Source: Ignavibacteria bacterium
GTDB lineage: Bacteria > Bacteroidota > Ignavibacteria > Tepidaquicellales > Tepidaquicellaceae
DNA length: 64,000 nt
Direction of reading: 5' to 3'
NCBI GenBank assembly: GCA_041649015.1
Contig: JBAZNU010000008.1
Span: forward strand, 62,001-126,000
A program made the translations under genes and the position numbers. This document shows positions 44,624 to 52,808 of this stretch, piece by piece (the first letter of the stretch is position 1; the number at the start of each line of letters is the position of its first letter). Below the pieces are notes generated by a model that saw only the letters and a program-made list of their open reading frames with translations, had not been told where the DNA came from and did not search any database.

Positions 44624-45976
44624 ATGAAAAAATTAGTTTTTATACTTTTAATAACAATTGTTTCAACTTCTCTCTTCTCTCAGAATATAACCCGCAAAGC
44701 TTTTATCGGTATCAGAGTCGCTGAAATAAATGATTCTATTAAAACATCATTAAACCTATCGTCCAAAGAAGGTGTGCTCGTTACCTCGGTTACAGCAAAC
44801 TCTACCTCTGATGCAGCAGGTTTAAAAGTAAACGATGTTGTACAAAAAGTTAACGATGTAAATACTTATACTGTTAAAGCGTACAGAGACGCAGTTAAGA
44901 ATTTTAGAGAAAATGACAAGGTTAAGTTCAATGTTCTTCGTAGTTCAGAATCTCTTGTCTTGAATGCACCTGCTGTGGGAATACCTTACGAGAAGTCGGA
45001 TAAATATGATGTAATCTACGATGAGGTAAAATTCAAAGATGGTTACCTTAGAATAATTACAACTAAACCTAAATCGGCAGGTAAGTTCAAAACTGTTCTT
45101 TTTATACCCGGGTATATGTGCTATTCTCTCGACAATCTTGGCAAGCATCCTTACGGTCAGTTCGTGGATAAGTTAAGCGAAAGGGGATATGCAGTTGTGC
45201 GTGTTGAAAAATCCGGCATGGGTGACTGCGTTAATACTCCTGATTGCTTCGATATCGGCTATGCAACAGAACTTGATGGTTTCGAAACCGGTTTCCAAAA
45301 AATACTTGATTATGATTTCGTTGATAAAGATAACGTCTTCATATTCGGCCATTCTCTCGGCGGATATCAGGCGCCAATGATTGATAAAAACAGAATTGCT
45401 AAGGGTGTTATTGTTTGCGGTACGGGTTTAAAGACATGGTATGAATACATACTCGAAATGTTCAGGTTTCAGAATCCTATTATGGGAGTTGACTATGTAG
45501 AGAATGAAAAAGTTGTGTCCAAAATGATTAACATACTTTATGATTATCTTGTAATGAAAAAACATCCTAAAGATGTAGCCATTAACGATGAAATTAAAAC
45601 TATGATGAAAGATTATCTGGAGTTTGACGGAGGAGATATGGTTTGGTCACGAAACTACAAGTTCTGGCAGGAATTGCAGGACTTGAATATGCCGCAGGTA
45701 TGGAAAGATGTTAAAGCTAATGTTCTTGTTATTAGAGGTGAAGGGGATTTCGAAGCATTTACAAATGAAGAGCATCAGGATATAGTAAAAATTGTGAATA
45801 CATACAATCCGGGAAAAGGTAAATTTCTCCTGATTCCGAATATGGATCATGGGTTCGCTAAATCAAAAAACCCGGAAGACAGCTTTAATAACAGGACGCA
45901 GCCGGGTTACTATGCTAATAATTTTAATGACGCTATTATTGACGAGGTCTCTAACTGGATTGAAAGCCTTAAATAA
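44624..45976 (+). CDS. Exported PDZ-domain / alpha/beta-hydrolase fusion
   Basis: 450 residues. Signal peptide about 1-19 (ending TSLFSQ). Residues 28-105 are a PDZ domain (KAFIGIRVAEINDSI; GVLVTSVTANSTSDAAGLKVNDVVQKVND). Residues about 130-450 are an alpha/beta hydrolase: FIPGYMCYS near the oxyanion strand, the nucleophile elbow FGHSLGGYQ (Ser about 245), a probable acid in RGEGDFEAFT and the catalytic His in NMDHGFAK. Two Cys in GMGDCVNTPDCFDIGY may form a disulfide. It is likely a periplasmic or secreted serine esterase or peptidase; the substrate is unknown. It converges with the next gene, with stops 2 nt apart. Confidence 0.82.
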   Translation: MKKLVFILLITIVSTSLFSQNITRKAFIGIRVAEINDSIKTSLNLSSKEGVLVTSVTANSTSDAAGLKVNDVVQKVNDVNTYTVKAYRDAVKNFRENDKVKFNVLRSSESLVLNAPAVGIPYEKSDKYDVIYDEVKFKDGYLRIITTKPKSAGKFKTVLFIPGYMCYSLDNLGKHPYGQFVDKLSERGYAVVRVEKSGMGDCVNTPDCFDIGYATELDGFETGFQKILDYDFVDKDNVFIFGHSLGGYQAPMIDKNRIAKGVIVCGTGLKTWYEYILEMFRFQNPIMGVDYVENEKVVSKMINILYDYLVMKKHPKDVAINDEIKTMMKDYLEFDGGDMVWSRNYKFWQELQDLNMPQVWKDVKANVLVIRGEGDFEAFTNEEHQDIVKIVNTYNPGKGKFLLIPNMDHGFAKSKNPEDSFNNRTQPGYYANNFNDAIIDEVSNWIESLK

Positions 45977-45978
45977 AT

Positions 45979-46767
45979 TTATCTGTCGTAAGTAAACTTT
46001 ATACCTGCTTCTTCTATAAATGTAAGTATGCAGATTATCTGATAATTTATTCTTTCTTCAAGCGGTAGTATCCTGAGTGTCTCTACTGTGTAAGATGGTA
46101 TTTTAAGCTTTTCAATTATGTTGTCCATAGAATGATTAGCCTTGTAGGGAAAGTATTGTATGCGGAACTTGTATTCCGGATTATTTATTTGTTTGTTTAC
46201 GTTTAGATGACTTCTAATTAAAAAATCCGCGTGCGTCTCTGAGTTCGTTATAAATGTCTGTCCGAATGACTTGTCTTTCTGCCTGTTATACCATTTTTCA
46301 TCGAATTTAGTCCATGCTTCGTGAAGGTTTATTACATAATCCGGCTTGAACTCTTCAACAAATTTCATAAAATCATAAGCAAGATTTTCTTCATAAATAG
46401 TACCGTTTTCAGCTCCCGGGAAAACCTGATTAAGGTCAATATTAACACCTCTTACGTTTTGCTGGTATGCCGCCATATTAACGCGTGGTATAAAACCGAC
46501 CGTTCCTTCAAGTACATTAATGTACTTCATCACAGTATCGCATGCATAAATCCCGGCAACTTCGTCACCGTGTATTCCGGCGTCTATAAGTATTTTAGGG
46601 TATTCTTTCTCAGTCCTGAGTATGTAATAAGGTGTCATGTACTCTTTCTCTTCTCCAATATAAGAGTCAATAATGAAATGTTCAGTTCTGCGGTTGATGG
46701 ACGATTGCGCTTGTAGTGTAAACGGACTTATTGTAATTATTAAAACAAAAAGTAATAATATTTTCAT
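45979..46767 (-). CDS. Exported AstE/AspA-like zinc deacylase (M14 family)
   Basis: 262 residues with a signal peptide (about 1-20, ending TLQAQ). The zinc-binding motif is DAGIHGDEVAG (His/Glu about residues 64-67) and the third ligand is the His of YVINLHEAW. NMAAYQQNVRGVNIDLNQVFPG matches the substrate-binding Arg/Asn region of succinylglutamate desuccinylase and aspartoacylase, and TVETLRI near the end holds the catalytic Glu. The family cleaves N-acyl amino acids or, in M14 relatives, peptides. The export signal points to a periplasmic or external substrate rather than arginine catabolism. Confidence 0.82.
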   Translation of the reverse strand: MKILLLFVLIITISPFTLQAQSSINRRTEHFIIDSYIGEEKEYMTPYYILRTEKEYPKILIDAGIHGDEVAGIYACDTVMKYINVLEGTVGFIPRVNMAAYQQNVRGVNIDLNQVFPGAENGTIYEENLAYDFMKFVEEFKPDYVINLHEAWTKFDEKWYNRQKDKSFGQTFITNSETHADFLIRSHLNVNKQINNPEYKFRIQYFPYKANHSMDNIIEKLKIPSYTVETLRILPLEERINYQIICILTFIEEAGIKFTYDR

Positions 46768-46804
46768 ACTTTTATAACATGATTATACTACAAAAAGTTT
46801 ATTA

Positions 46805-47380
46805 CTACCTCCTTATTCTAATCGCACCGGAATATACACAAGGGAACAATGCTGCCATTTTTAAAACATAGCTGACGTTCGGCATGTTATCCGTTATTGA
46901 CCAATCACGCCAGGCACCGCTTCCGCTGAACTTTGTGCTTATTCTAATGTTGCCGTCCGGACCCGATATACTCCAGTCTGTCCAGCTGTCTTCACCCGAA
47001 AATACTGTTGTTACTCTTAACGTTGTTTTCCCGTCCGTAACATCCCAATTCTTCCATGCATCATCTCCGCTGAACACTGTTCTGATTGTTCCGTTTATAC
47101 CGTTGAAGTAAAAGCTCCAGTACTTCCATGCGTCATCACCGCTGAATACTGTCTCTATTGTTCCGCTGATACTCGGTAAATTAACATTCCATTTCTTCCA
47201 ACCGTCATCGCCGGAAAAAGTAGTCCTCATTGAACCGCTCCCCTCTGAGGTTTGTACGTCCCAATCGCGCCATGAGTCATTACCAGAATATTTTGCTGAT
47301 ATTGATTTGTATTCAATACTTTGTGCGGCTGCAAATTGTGTAAATAAACTGATTATTATCAGTATTATGGTTCTCTTCAT
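46805..47380 (-). CDS. Exported protein of six exact 24-residue Trp-rich repeats
   Basis: 191 residues from the ATG at 47380, which has AAAG just upstream and begins the signal peptide MKRTIILIIISLFTQFAAAQ; the frame is open 18 codons further up. The mature part is six consecutive 24-residue repeats without gaps, each starting F/Y-S-G-D/N-D and having W at positions 7 and 10 (for example FSGDDAWKNWDV and FSGEDSWTDWSI). The ending is MAALFPCVYSGAIRIRR. No family is recognised. The even repeat suggests a solenoid or small propeller of beta hairpins, with Trp pairs possibly binding carbohydrate (inference). Confidence 0.75.
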   Translation of the reverse strand: MKRTIILIIISLFTQFAAAQSIEYKSISAKYSGNDSWRDWDVQTSEGSGSMRTTFSGDDGWKKWNVNLPSISGTIETVFSGDDAWKYWSFYFNGINGTIRTVFSGDDAWKNWDVTDGKTTLRVTTVFSGEDSWTDWSISGPDGNIRISTKFSGSGAWRDWSITDNMPNVSYVLKMAALFPCVYSGAIRIRR

Positions 47381-47498
47381 CTTTAGTCGTTTTATATATT
47401 TTTTAACTGTTTTATCAATCCTAATGTTCCGCATTTATTATTCCATATTACATTGAAAGAAAAAATCTAAACCCTTAATTTACTTGGATATATTATAA

Positions 47499-48374
47499 AT
47501 GACCGATAAATTAACAATCATAATACCATTTTATAACGAAGAAACTGCTTTGAAGGTATTAATTCCTTCTTTGATTCAGTTTTCAGACGTTAATAAATGT
47601 AAAATTGTAATGGTAAATGATGGCTCTGATGACAATTCAGATTCTGTCATTAAATCATTTAATTTTACGGATGATTTCATATTTATCAGGCACAAAATGA
47701 ACCGCGGATACGGTGCTGCTCTTAAATCGGGTATCGAGAAATGCGAGACTGAATACGTTATTACTTTCGATGCCGACGGACAGCATTCACTCGATGATGT
47801 AATAGTCCTCTACAATAAAATCATTTCAGAGGATGCCGACTTGGTAATAGGTTCGCGTATTAACAATGATAATACTGAAAAAACCAAGAGGTTCGGAAAG
47901 TTTATCATCAGAAATCTTTCTAAAATTTTGATTCAGAACAAGATTACTGACCTCAATGCCGGTATGAAAATTATGAGGACAAATCTTGCAAAGAAATACA
48001 TTCGTATATGTCCTGATACATTTTCTTTCAGCGATGTTATAACCCTGATTTTCATTTCCGAAAAGAATGAGGTTCTTGAAGTGCCGGTAAAAGTTCTTCC
48101 GCGAGTAAACGGTAAGAGTAAAATTACAATAAATACTGCTTTTGATACCGTTATGGAGATTATTAATATTACTGTCCTTTTTAATCCACTGAGGGTTTTC
48201 CTGCCATTATCTTTGATGTTCCTCATCCTTGGTATAATCTGGTCGTTTAAAATCGTTCTTGACGGTAAAGGCGTCAGTGTCGGAGGTAGTCTGTTGATTG
48301 TTATGGGTATTCTTAGTCTTTTAATGGGGCTAATCGCGGAGCAGCTATCATTCATTAAGAAAAGATTGATGTAG
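47499..48374 (+). CDS. Family 2 glycosyltransferase, DPM1-like with C-terminal membrane helices
   Basis: 291 residues. The GT-A domain has IIPFYNEETALKVL, the Asp of VMVNDGSDDNS that contacts the nucleotide, and TFDADGQHSLDD, which holds the metal-binding DxD. SRINNDNTEKTKRFGKFIIRNLSKIL and VLPRVNGKSKIT fit dolichol/polyprenyl-phosphate sugar synthases. Two hydrophobic segments at the end (about 230-285) anchor it. It probably makes a polyprenyl-phosphate sugar that the GT39-like enzyme encoded 1 nt downstream could use; this pairing is inferred from order. Confidence 0.87.
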   Translation: MTDKLTIIIPFYNEETALKVLIPSLIQFSDVNKCKIVMVNDGSDDNSDSVIKSFNFTDDFIFIRHKMNRGYGAALKSGIEKCETEYVITFDADGQHSLDDVIVLYNKIISEDADLVIGSRINNDNTEKTKRFGKFIIRNLSKILIQNKITDLNAGMKIMRTNLAKKYIRICPDTFSFSDVITLIFISEKNEVLEVPVKVLPRVNGKSKITINTAFDTVMEIINITVLFNPLRVFLPLSLMFLILGIIWSFKIVLDGKGVSVGGSLLIVMGILSLLMGLIAEQLSFIKKRLM

Positions 48375-48375
48375 A

Positions 48376-49671
48376 ATGGGGAAATTTTCCTTGCGTAATT
48401 GGCTCCTGATAATTTTCTTCCTGGCGTTTTCTTTACGGATGATATACATGCTCGTCCCGCACGTTAATTACTTTAATGATAAGCTGCCTGTGAAGTTTCT
48501 TGCTGAAGAGCAAATATCTGACGATAGAACTTATACTCAGCTTGCTTATGGAGTCCTGAAGTACGGTTATCCTGCTAAGAAGGACCAGTTCAGCATGTAT
48601 GCCGGATTTTTGTATCCTTATATTGTTGCTGTAAACCTCTCATTTTCGAACAACTATATTTACCTCTTTATTTTTCAGATTATTCTTGCTTCTTTAACAT
48701 CGGTTCTTATTTCTCTTATCGCTTACAGATTAACGGGCAATCTAAATGTTGCAGTACTCGCCGGATTGCTCTATGCATTATACTATCCGAACTTCATTTT
48801 TCCTGCTCGAGTGCTGACGGAAACTTCATTCACATTCTTAGTAGTTCTTGCATTCTTCTTTCTCCAGAAAGGAATAAGTGAAAAAAGAGTAACGCAGTTG
48901 TTCGTTTTTGGTGCTTTGCTGTCTGTTGCAGCTTTGATGAAATCGATGTTGTTCTATGTTTTCTTCTTTATTTATTTTTACCTTGTTTTCAGAGCATTCG
49001 TAAAAAAAGATGTGAGTAAATATGTGACTGCTTTAATTCTTTTATTCTTCGTTATTCAATCCCCTTATTACATAGTCTCTTATCTAAATACTAATAAACT
49101 TATTGTGGGATCATCAAACGGCTGGTACATGATTCTTACGGGTACTTATCTGCCCCTGAAAGGTGATGAACCAAAAGACCCTGAATATGACATATTCACA
49201 GACCATCCGGTAGGAAAAGTTTATAAACTGGAACTCGAACAAGGCTGGAACGAATTTCAAATGGACTCAGCTTTTACTGCACTCGGTAAAAAACAGCTCA
49301 TTGATAATTTCACAAATCATCCGTTTGAATCTATAGAGGTCATGTCCATTCAGTTATCTCGCTTCTGGTTTCACATGCCTTATTATATACGTCCAATACC
49401 GGGGAAGGGTACTATCGTTGCTGCTGTTTATAAACTCATCCTGACTGTGTTTATGTTCATCGGGTTCTATTGGTTTGCACTGAAAAAGAAAGATAACTTT
49501 TCTCAGATTACATTTTTCTTCTTGATTATTTACTCATCTCTTCACATGCTTGTCTTTTCTTCTCTGCGGTATTCTGCTCCGCTTATTCCATTTATGATTC
49601 TTTTTGCGTCTGTGGGAATCTATTATTCAAACGCCTTGAAAGGTCTTGGATTTTTTAAAACAAATGATTAA
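48376..49671 (+). CDS. GT39/ArnT-like membrane glycosyltransferase
   Basis: 431 residues with about ten hydrophobic segments. The first long loop includes AEEQISDDRTYTQLAYGVLKYG, with paired acidic residues as in the metal/donor site of GT-C enzymes, and YPNFIFPARVLTETSFTFLV resembles the next family loop. A periplasmic stretch (DEPKDPEYDIFTDHPVGKVY) lies at about 265-285. It starts 1 nt after the GT2 stop, so the two are translationally linked, and it probably transfers the polyprenyl-linked sugar made by that enzyme. Acceptor unknown. Confidence 0.78.
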   Translation: MGKFSLRNWLLIIFFLAFSLRMIYMLVPHVNYFNDKLPVKFLAEEQISDDRTYTQLAYGVLKYGYPAKKDQFSMYAGFLYPYIVAVNLSFSNNYIYLFIFQIILASLTSVLISLIAYRLTGNLNVAVLAGLLYALYYPNFIFPARVLTETSFTFLVVLAFFFLQKGISEKRVTQLFVFGALLSVAALMKSMLFYVFFFIYFYLVFRAFVKKDVSKYVTALILLFFVIQSPYYIVSYLNTNKLIVGSSNGWYMILTGTYLPLKGDEPKDPEYDIFTDHPVGKVYKLELEQGWNEFQMDSAFTALGKKQLIDNFTNHPFESIEVMSIQLSRFWFHMPYYIRPIPGKGTIVAAVYKLILTVFMFIGFYWFALKKKDNFSQITFFFLIIYSSLHMLVFSSLRYSAPLIPFMILFASVGIYYSNALKGLGFFKTND

Positions 49672-49732
49672 CAAAGCTATTGTTTTAATATTCTAAATAT
49701 TATATTTTAATACTTAATCAAACTGTATTAAA

Positions 49733-49978
49733 ATGGGAATAGCAGGATTAATTATTGGAGTTTTTTCAATCATCGGTTTTTTTATAGGTCTAATACCTTT
49801 TCTGGGTTGGTTTAACTGGTTTAACATTCCTTTAGCCTTACTCGGTCTTGTTATCAGTATTATTGGAGCTGCTACAAGCGATAACTCAAAAGGACCGGCT
49901 ATCACGGGTATGATTCTGTGTGGTATTGCATTGTTTGTAGGTGCATTTAGACTCATGCTTGGAGGTGGTTTAATTTAA
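49733..49978 (+). CDS. Small membrane protein, DUF4190-like layout
   Basis: 81 residues, almost wholly hydrophobic: GLIIGVFSIIGFFIGLIPFLGW, IPLALLGLVISIIGAA and ITGMILCGIALFVGAF form three or four helices with a short polar loop (TSDNSKGPA). The alternation resembles small DUF4190-type proteins. No catalytic features. It sits alone 61 nt after the GT39-like gene. Confidence 0.65.
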   Translation: MGIAGLIIGVFSIIGFFIGLIPFLGWFNWFNIPLALLGLVISIIGAATSDNSKGPAITGMILCGIALFVGAFRLMLGGGLI

Positions 49979-50040
49979 TATTATTTTATTAAATCTTATC
50001 AGCCTTGTTGTTTTTGGCTTTTATTTAACTTAATTGAAGT

Positions 50041-50448
50041 ATGGCAAGAAAATCAAATTTTAGATTATTCATTAGTCTCCTTTTTGTCTTGGGGCTTATG
50101 GCTCTCGTTTACTGGCTTATTAACAATAACATATTGGAATTCTTATCAGGAGATTCAGCTGACGATATAGAGCTCGGCAAGGGTTATCAGTATAAGTTTG
50201 CATACACTGGTAATGGTGACATGACAAACATTATAAGCCTTAACAGGGGTAGCTCTCTGTTTGAATTCTATCATGAAGGGCGCGGTGATTTTTATGTAGA
50301 TGTGAAATACTCTGACGGAAGACTATTGAAAGTACTAGCACAGACAAAAGGTGATTATCGCGGGAAAATGGAAGTTGAAGTTCCCGAAACCGATGCTTAT
50401 ACCATCAATATAAAAACCACGGGTAAGTGGGGACTTGATTTTAAATAA
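50041..50448 (+). CDS. Single-pass membrane-anchored small protein
   Basis: 135 residues: a basic start (MARKSNFR), one hydrophobic helix (about 9-28), then an external domain of about 100 residues with beta character (GKGYQYKFAYTGNGDM; RGDFYVDVKYSDGR; MEVEVPETDAYTINIKTTGKWGLDF). The C-terminal half reads like a small jelly-roll that follows internal-pressure or carbohydrate-module patterns, but no family is recognised. It converges with the TPR gene (stops 3 nt apart). Confidence 0.6.
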   Translation: MARKSNFRLFISLLFVLGLMALVYWLINNNILEFLSGDSADDIELGKGYQYKFAYTGNGDMTNIISLNRGSSLFEFYHEGRGDFYVDVKYSDGRLLKVLAQTKGDYRGKMEVEVPETDAYTINIKTTGKWGLDFK

Positions 50449-50451
50449 TTA

Positions 50452-51210
50452 CTATTTATACGTATAATTCAGGTAATCTATTTTTTTATCAAGTTCGTCT
50501 TTATATTGAGGGTTTAACTGTGTTGCTTTTATGAAATCTTCAATCGCCTCGTCATATTTTTCTACTCTTTCAAATGCAGCTCCTCTGTTGTAATATGCTT
50601 TGGCTAGTTTTGAATCTTTTACAATAACTGTATCATATTCTTTTATTGCTTGCCATGTCTCATTCAATGCATCGTAAACAACACCCTTGTTGAAATTAGC
50701 AATAGTATCGTCTGGCTTTAAGAATAATACCATCTGATAATCCCATAGGGCTTTGTTGTATTGCTTCAGTCTCTCCTGCGCTGTCCCTCGGTTCTGGTAT
50801 GCGGAGTGATTATAAGGATTCAGCTGTATATACCTGTCGTAATCTTTTATAGCCTCTCTGTATTTGTGTATGTTTTGCAAATGATTTGCTCTGTCAAGAT
50901 ATGGACCCGGATTCATACTGTCAGCGGCAATAAGCAGGTTTAATTCTTCAAATGCTTTCAGGTTTTGTACCTTGTAAGCACTATCTCTCGGTATTGAATA
51001 TCCCATATGAAAACTTTCTATCGTATCTCTGTAATCAAAATATCCTTTTCCGTAAATATCCGTACTGTCCCTTACAGGTCTTCTTACATCTATTTCTTGT
51101 CTGTCCTGAACTAAATTTTCGGTTTGCTTTTTCTTGCTGCAGGAATAAACCGTCAGCATGATTGCAGTAATTACTATCCCCAATAATAAAGCCTTTGAAA
51201 TGTTTGGCAT
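50452..51210 (-). CDS. TPR-repeat lipoprotein
   Basis: 252 residues. The signal peptide ends in a lipobox-like VYSCSKKK (Cys near residue 24), so it is probably anchored to a membrane facing the periplasm. A polar linker (35-85) is followed by four to five tetratricopeptide repeats: ADSMNPGPYLDRANHL, HKYREAIKDYDRYIQLNPYNHSAYQNRGTA, YNKALWDYQMVLFLKPDDTIANFNKGVV and EKYDEAIEDFIKATQLNPQYKDEL. TPR domains bind partner proteins; no partner is indicated. Confidence 0.85.
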   Translation of the reverse strand: MPNISKALLLGIVITAIMLTVYSCSKKKQTENLVQDRQEIDVRRPVRDSTDIYGKGYFDYRDTIESFHMGYSIPRDSAYKVQNLKAFEELNLLIAADSMNPGPYLDRANHLQNIHKYREAIKDYDRYIQLNPYNHSAYQNRGTAQERLKQYNKALWDYQMVLFLKPDDTIANFNKGVVYDALNETWQAIKEYDTVIVKDSKLAKAYYNRGAAFERVEKYDEAIEDFIKATQLNPQYKDELDKKIDYLNYTYK

Positions 51211-51249
51211 TTTTTCCCCTTTAAATTTTTACTTGCTTTCCGTTGTAAA

Positions 51250-51775
51250 CTAAAGATAATTCTCTTTTAAAAAATTAATATGATATATTTCGTGTCCTGT
51301 CATTAAATAAATTATCGCCCTTACCGTGATTTCATTGTCGTTAGCTACACCCTTTTCCATCATTGTCAATTTATCAAAACTTCTGAATAGATTAATATTA
51401 GCCGCCCTAAGAAATAGCCTTTCATCAACGATATCTTTCAATGTTCTGTTGAAAAAGTTCGCTTTCTTAACGTAATCATCCTGCTCAAAACCCGGTAATG
51501 GCTGTGTATCTTCCTCTGGCTATCCTAAGTGCTCTTGAACTGAATATCCTTTCTGTGTCAGAAAGATGCCCCACAATATCTTTTATCGTCCATTTCCCAA
51601 ATGCGTATGTGTGGTCTCCTAGTTCTTCCGGTATATTCGATAAAAACTCGTGCGCTATCGCTGATTGTTTCTCAAAAGTCTTAATTATATTGCCTTCTGG
51701 TACAAGGTCAACGTAATGCGTGTAATGACCCGGATATTCTTCGGGTAATGGCTTTTGATTAAATACTATATCCAT
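51250..51775 (-). pseudogene. DinB-family protein, interrupted by a single-nucleotide frameshift
   Basis: Two frames together give one DinB/YfiT-like four-helix protein of about 174 residues. The upstream frame (51775-51485) ends RIARGRYTAITGF then stop. Removing one T from the TTTT run on the minus strand (AAAA at 51487-51490 on the plus) continues it as GFEQDDYVKKANFFNRTLKDIVDERLFLRAANINLFRSFD, ending GHEIYHINFLKENYL. The metal-site His residues fall in both parts (VGHLSDTERIF and TGHEIYH). DinB proteins are putative metal-dependent thiol transferases. The break is either a real recent inactivation, a sequencing error in a homopolymer, or slippage. Confidence 0.85.
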
Positions 51776-51852
51776 TCAGTAATATAATTACTTTATTTAT
51801 TAAATAAAATATATCAATAGAATCTGTCTTTCAATGTATTTTTATGTATAAC

Positions 51853-52806
51853 TCATTTGAATAACTGTATGTTGCCGCCCGTATGTATATACAGCAAATT
51901 TTCTCCGCTGTTAAATTTTCCTTTTCTTATGTAATCTATCATTCCTGCAGCAGCCTTACCCGAATATACTCTGTCAAGGAGTATTCCTTCGTTCGTTGCA
52001 AATAATGATATTGCTTCATTTGCTTCTTTAGTCTCCGCACCGTACGCATCACCTATGTATGTGTCATCGACAACGATATCTTCCTTTCTGTATCCTGTTT
52101 CAATCTTACTCTCAGCCTCAGCGCATAATGCTTCTACTTCGGCTGCAATTTGTTTCGCATTTTTTGTAATAGCTATTCCGTTTATCCTTGCATCATAACC
52201 CGTGTAACTTTTTCCTAATACCAATCCCGACTGAGTTCCCGCTGAACCAGTTGCATGAAATATGTTCTTAAAATATATATTCTCTTTTTCTGAAAATTCT
52301 TTTATTTCTCTCATACAGTCAATATAACCTTTTGCACCCGTGCTTGTTGAACCTCCTATAGGCATCTTATAAACTTTCTTCCCTGAATGTTCAAGCTTTT
52401 TCATCAGGACATCTGCTTCTTTTTCCCAGTCATCCCATTCAAACGATTCTACATCATGTATCTGAGCCCCGAAAAGATTGTCAAGTAGCAAATTTCCTGT
52501 TGCTCTTTCTGGTTTTACTCCGCCTAAAACAAGCCTTACCTCAAGTCCCGTCGCTGCTCCGTATGCCGAGGCAATTCTGCAAAAGTTCGATTGATAAGCA
52601 CCTACTGCTATTATGGTATCAGCTCCGTTTTGTATTGCCTCATAAATCAGGTAATCAAGCTTTCTCGTCTTGTTCCCTCCGAACGCAAATCCGGTAAGGT
52701 CATCCCGCTTACAAAATATGTTTGTATTAAATTTCTTAGAAAGATTTTCAAGTTTATGCAGCGGAGTTGGAAGTATTGAGTAATGCAGTTTATTATTATT
52801 TTTCAT
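51853..52806 (-). CDS. PLP-dependent D-cysteine desulfhydrase / ACC deaminase family enzyme
   Basis: 317 residues of the fold-type II PLP family. The cofactor lysine is in FGGNKTRKLDYL (about residue 45). VGAYQSNFCRIASAYGAATGL matches the segment that binds the substrate carboxylate, and GTGGT-like loops are represented by HATGSAGTQSGLVLG. The C-terminus IHTGGNIQLF is typical. Family members deaminate D-cysteine or 1-aminocyclopropane-1-carboxylate; the two cannot be told apart here, though D-cysteine desulfhydrase is the commoner role in bacteria. It lies 2 nt downstream of queA, the last gene of the minus-strand run. Confidence 0.82.
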   Translation of the reverse strand: MKNNNKLHYSILPTPLHKLENLSKKFNTNIFCKRDDLTGFAFGGNKTRKLDYLIYEAIQNGADTIIAVGAYQSNFCRIASAYGAATGLEVRLVLGGVKPERATGNLLLDNLFGAQIHDVESFEWDDWEKEADVLMKKLEHSGKKVYKMPIGGSTSTGAKGYIDCMREIKEFSEKENIYFKNIFHATGSAGTQSGLVLGKSYTGYDARINGIAITKNAKQIAAEVEALCAEAESKIETGYRKEDIVVDDTYIGDAYGAETKEANEAISLFATNEGILLDRVYSGKAAAGMIDYIRKGKFNSGENLLYIHTGGNIQLFK

Positions 52807-52808
52807 AA

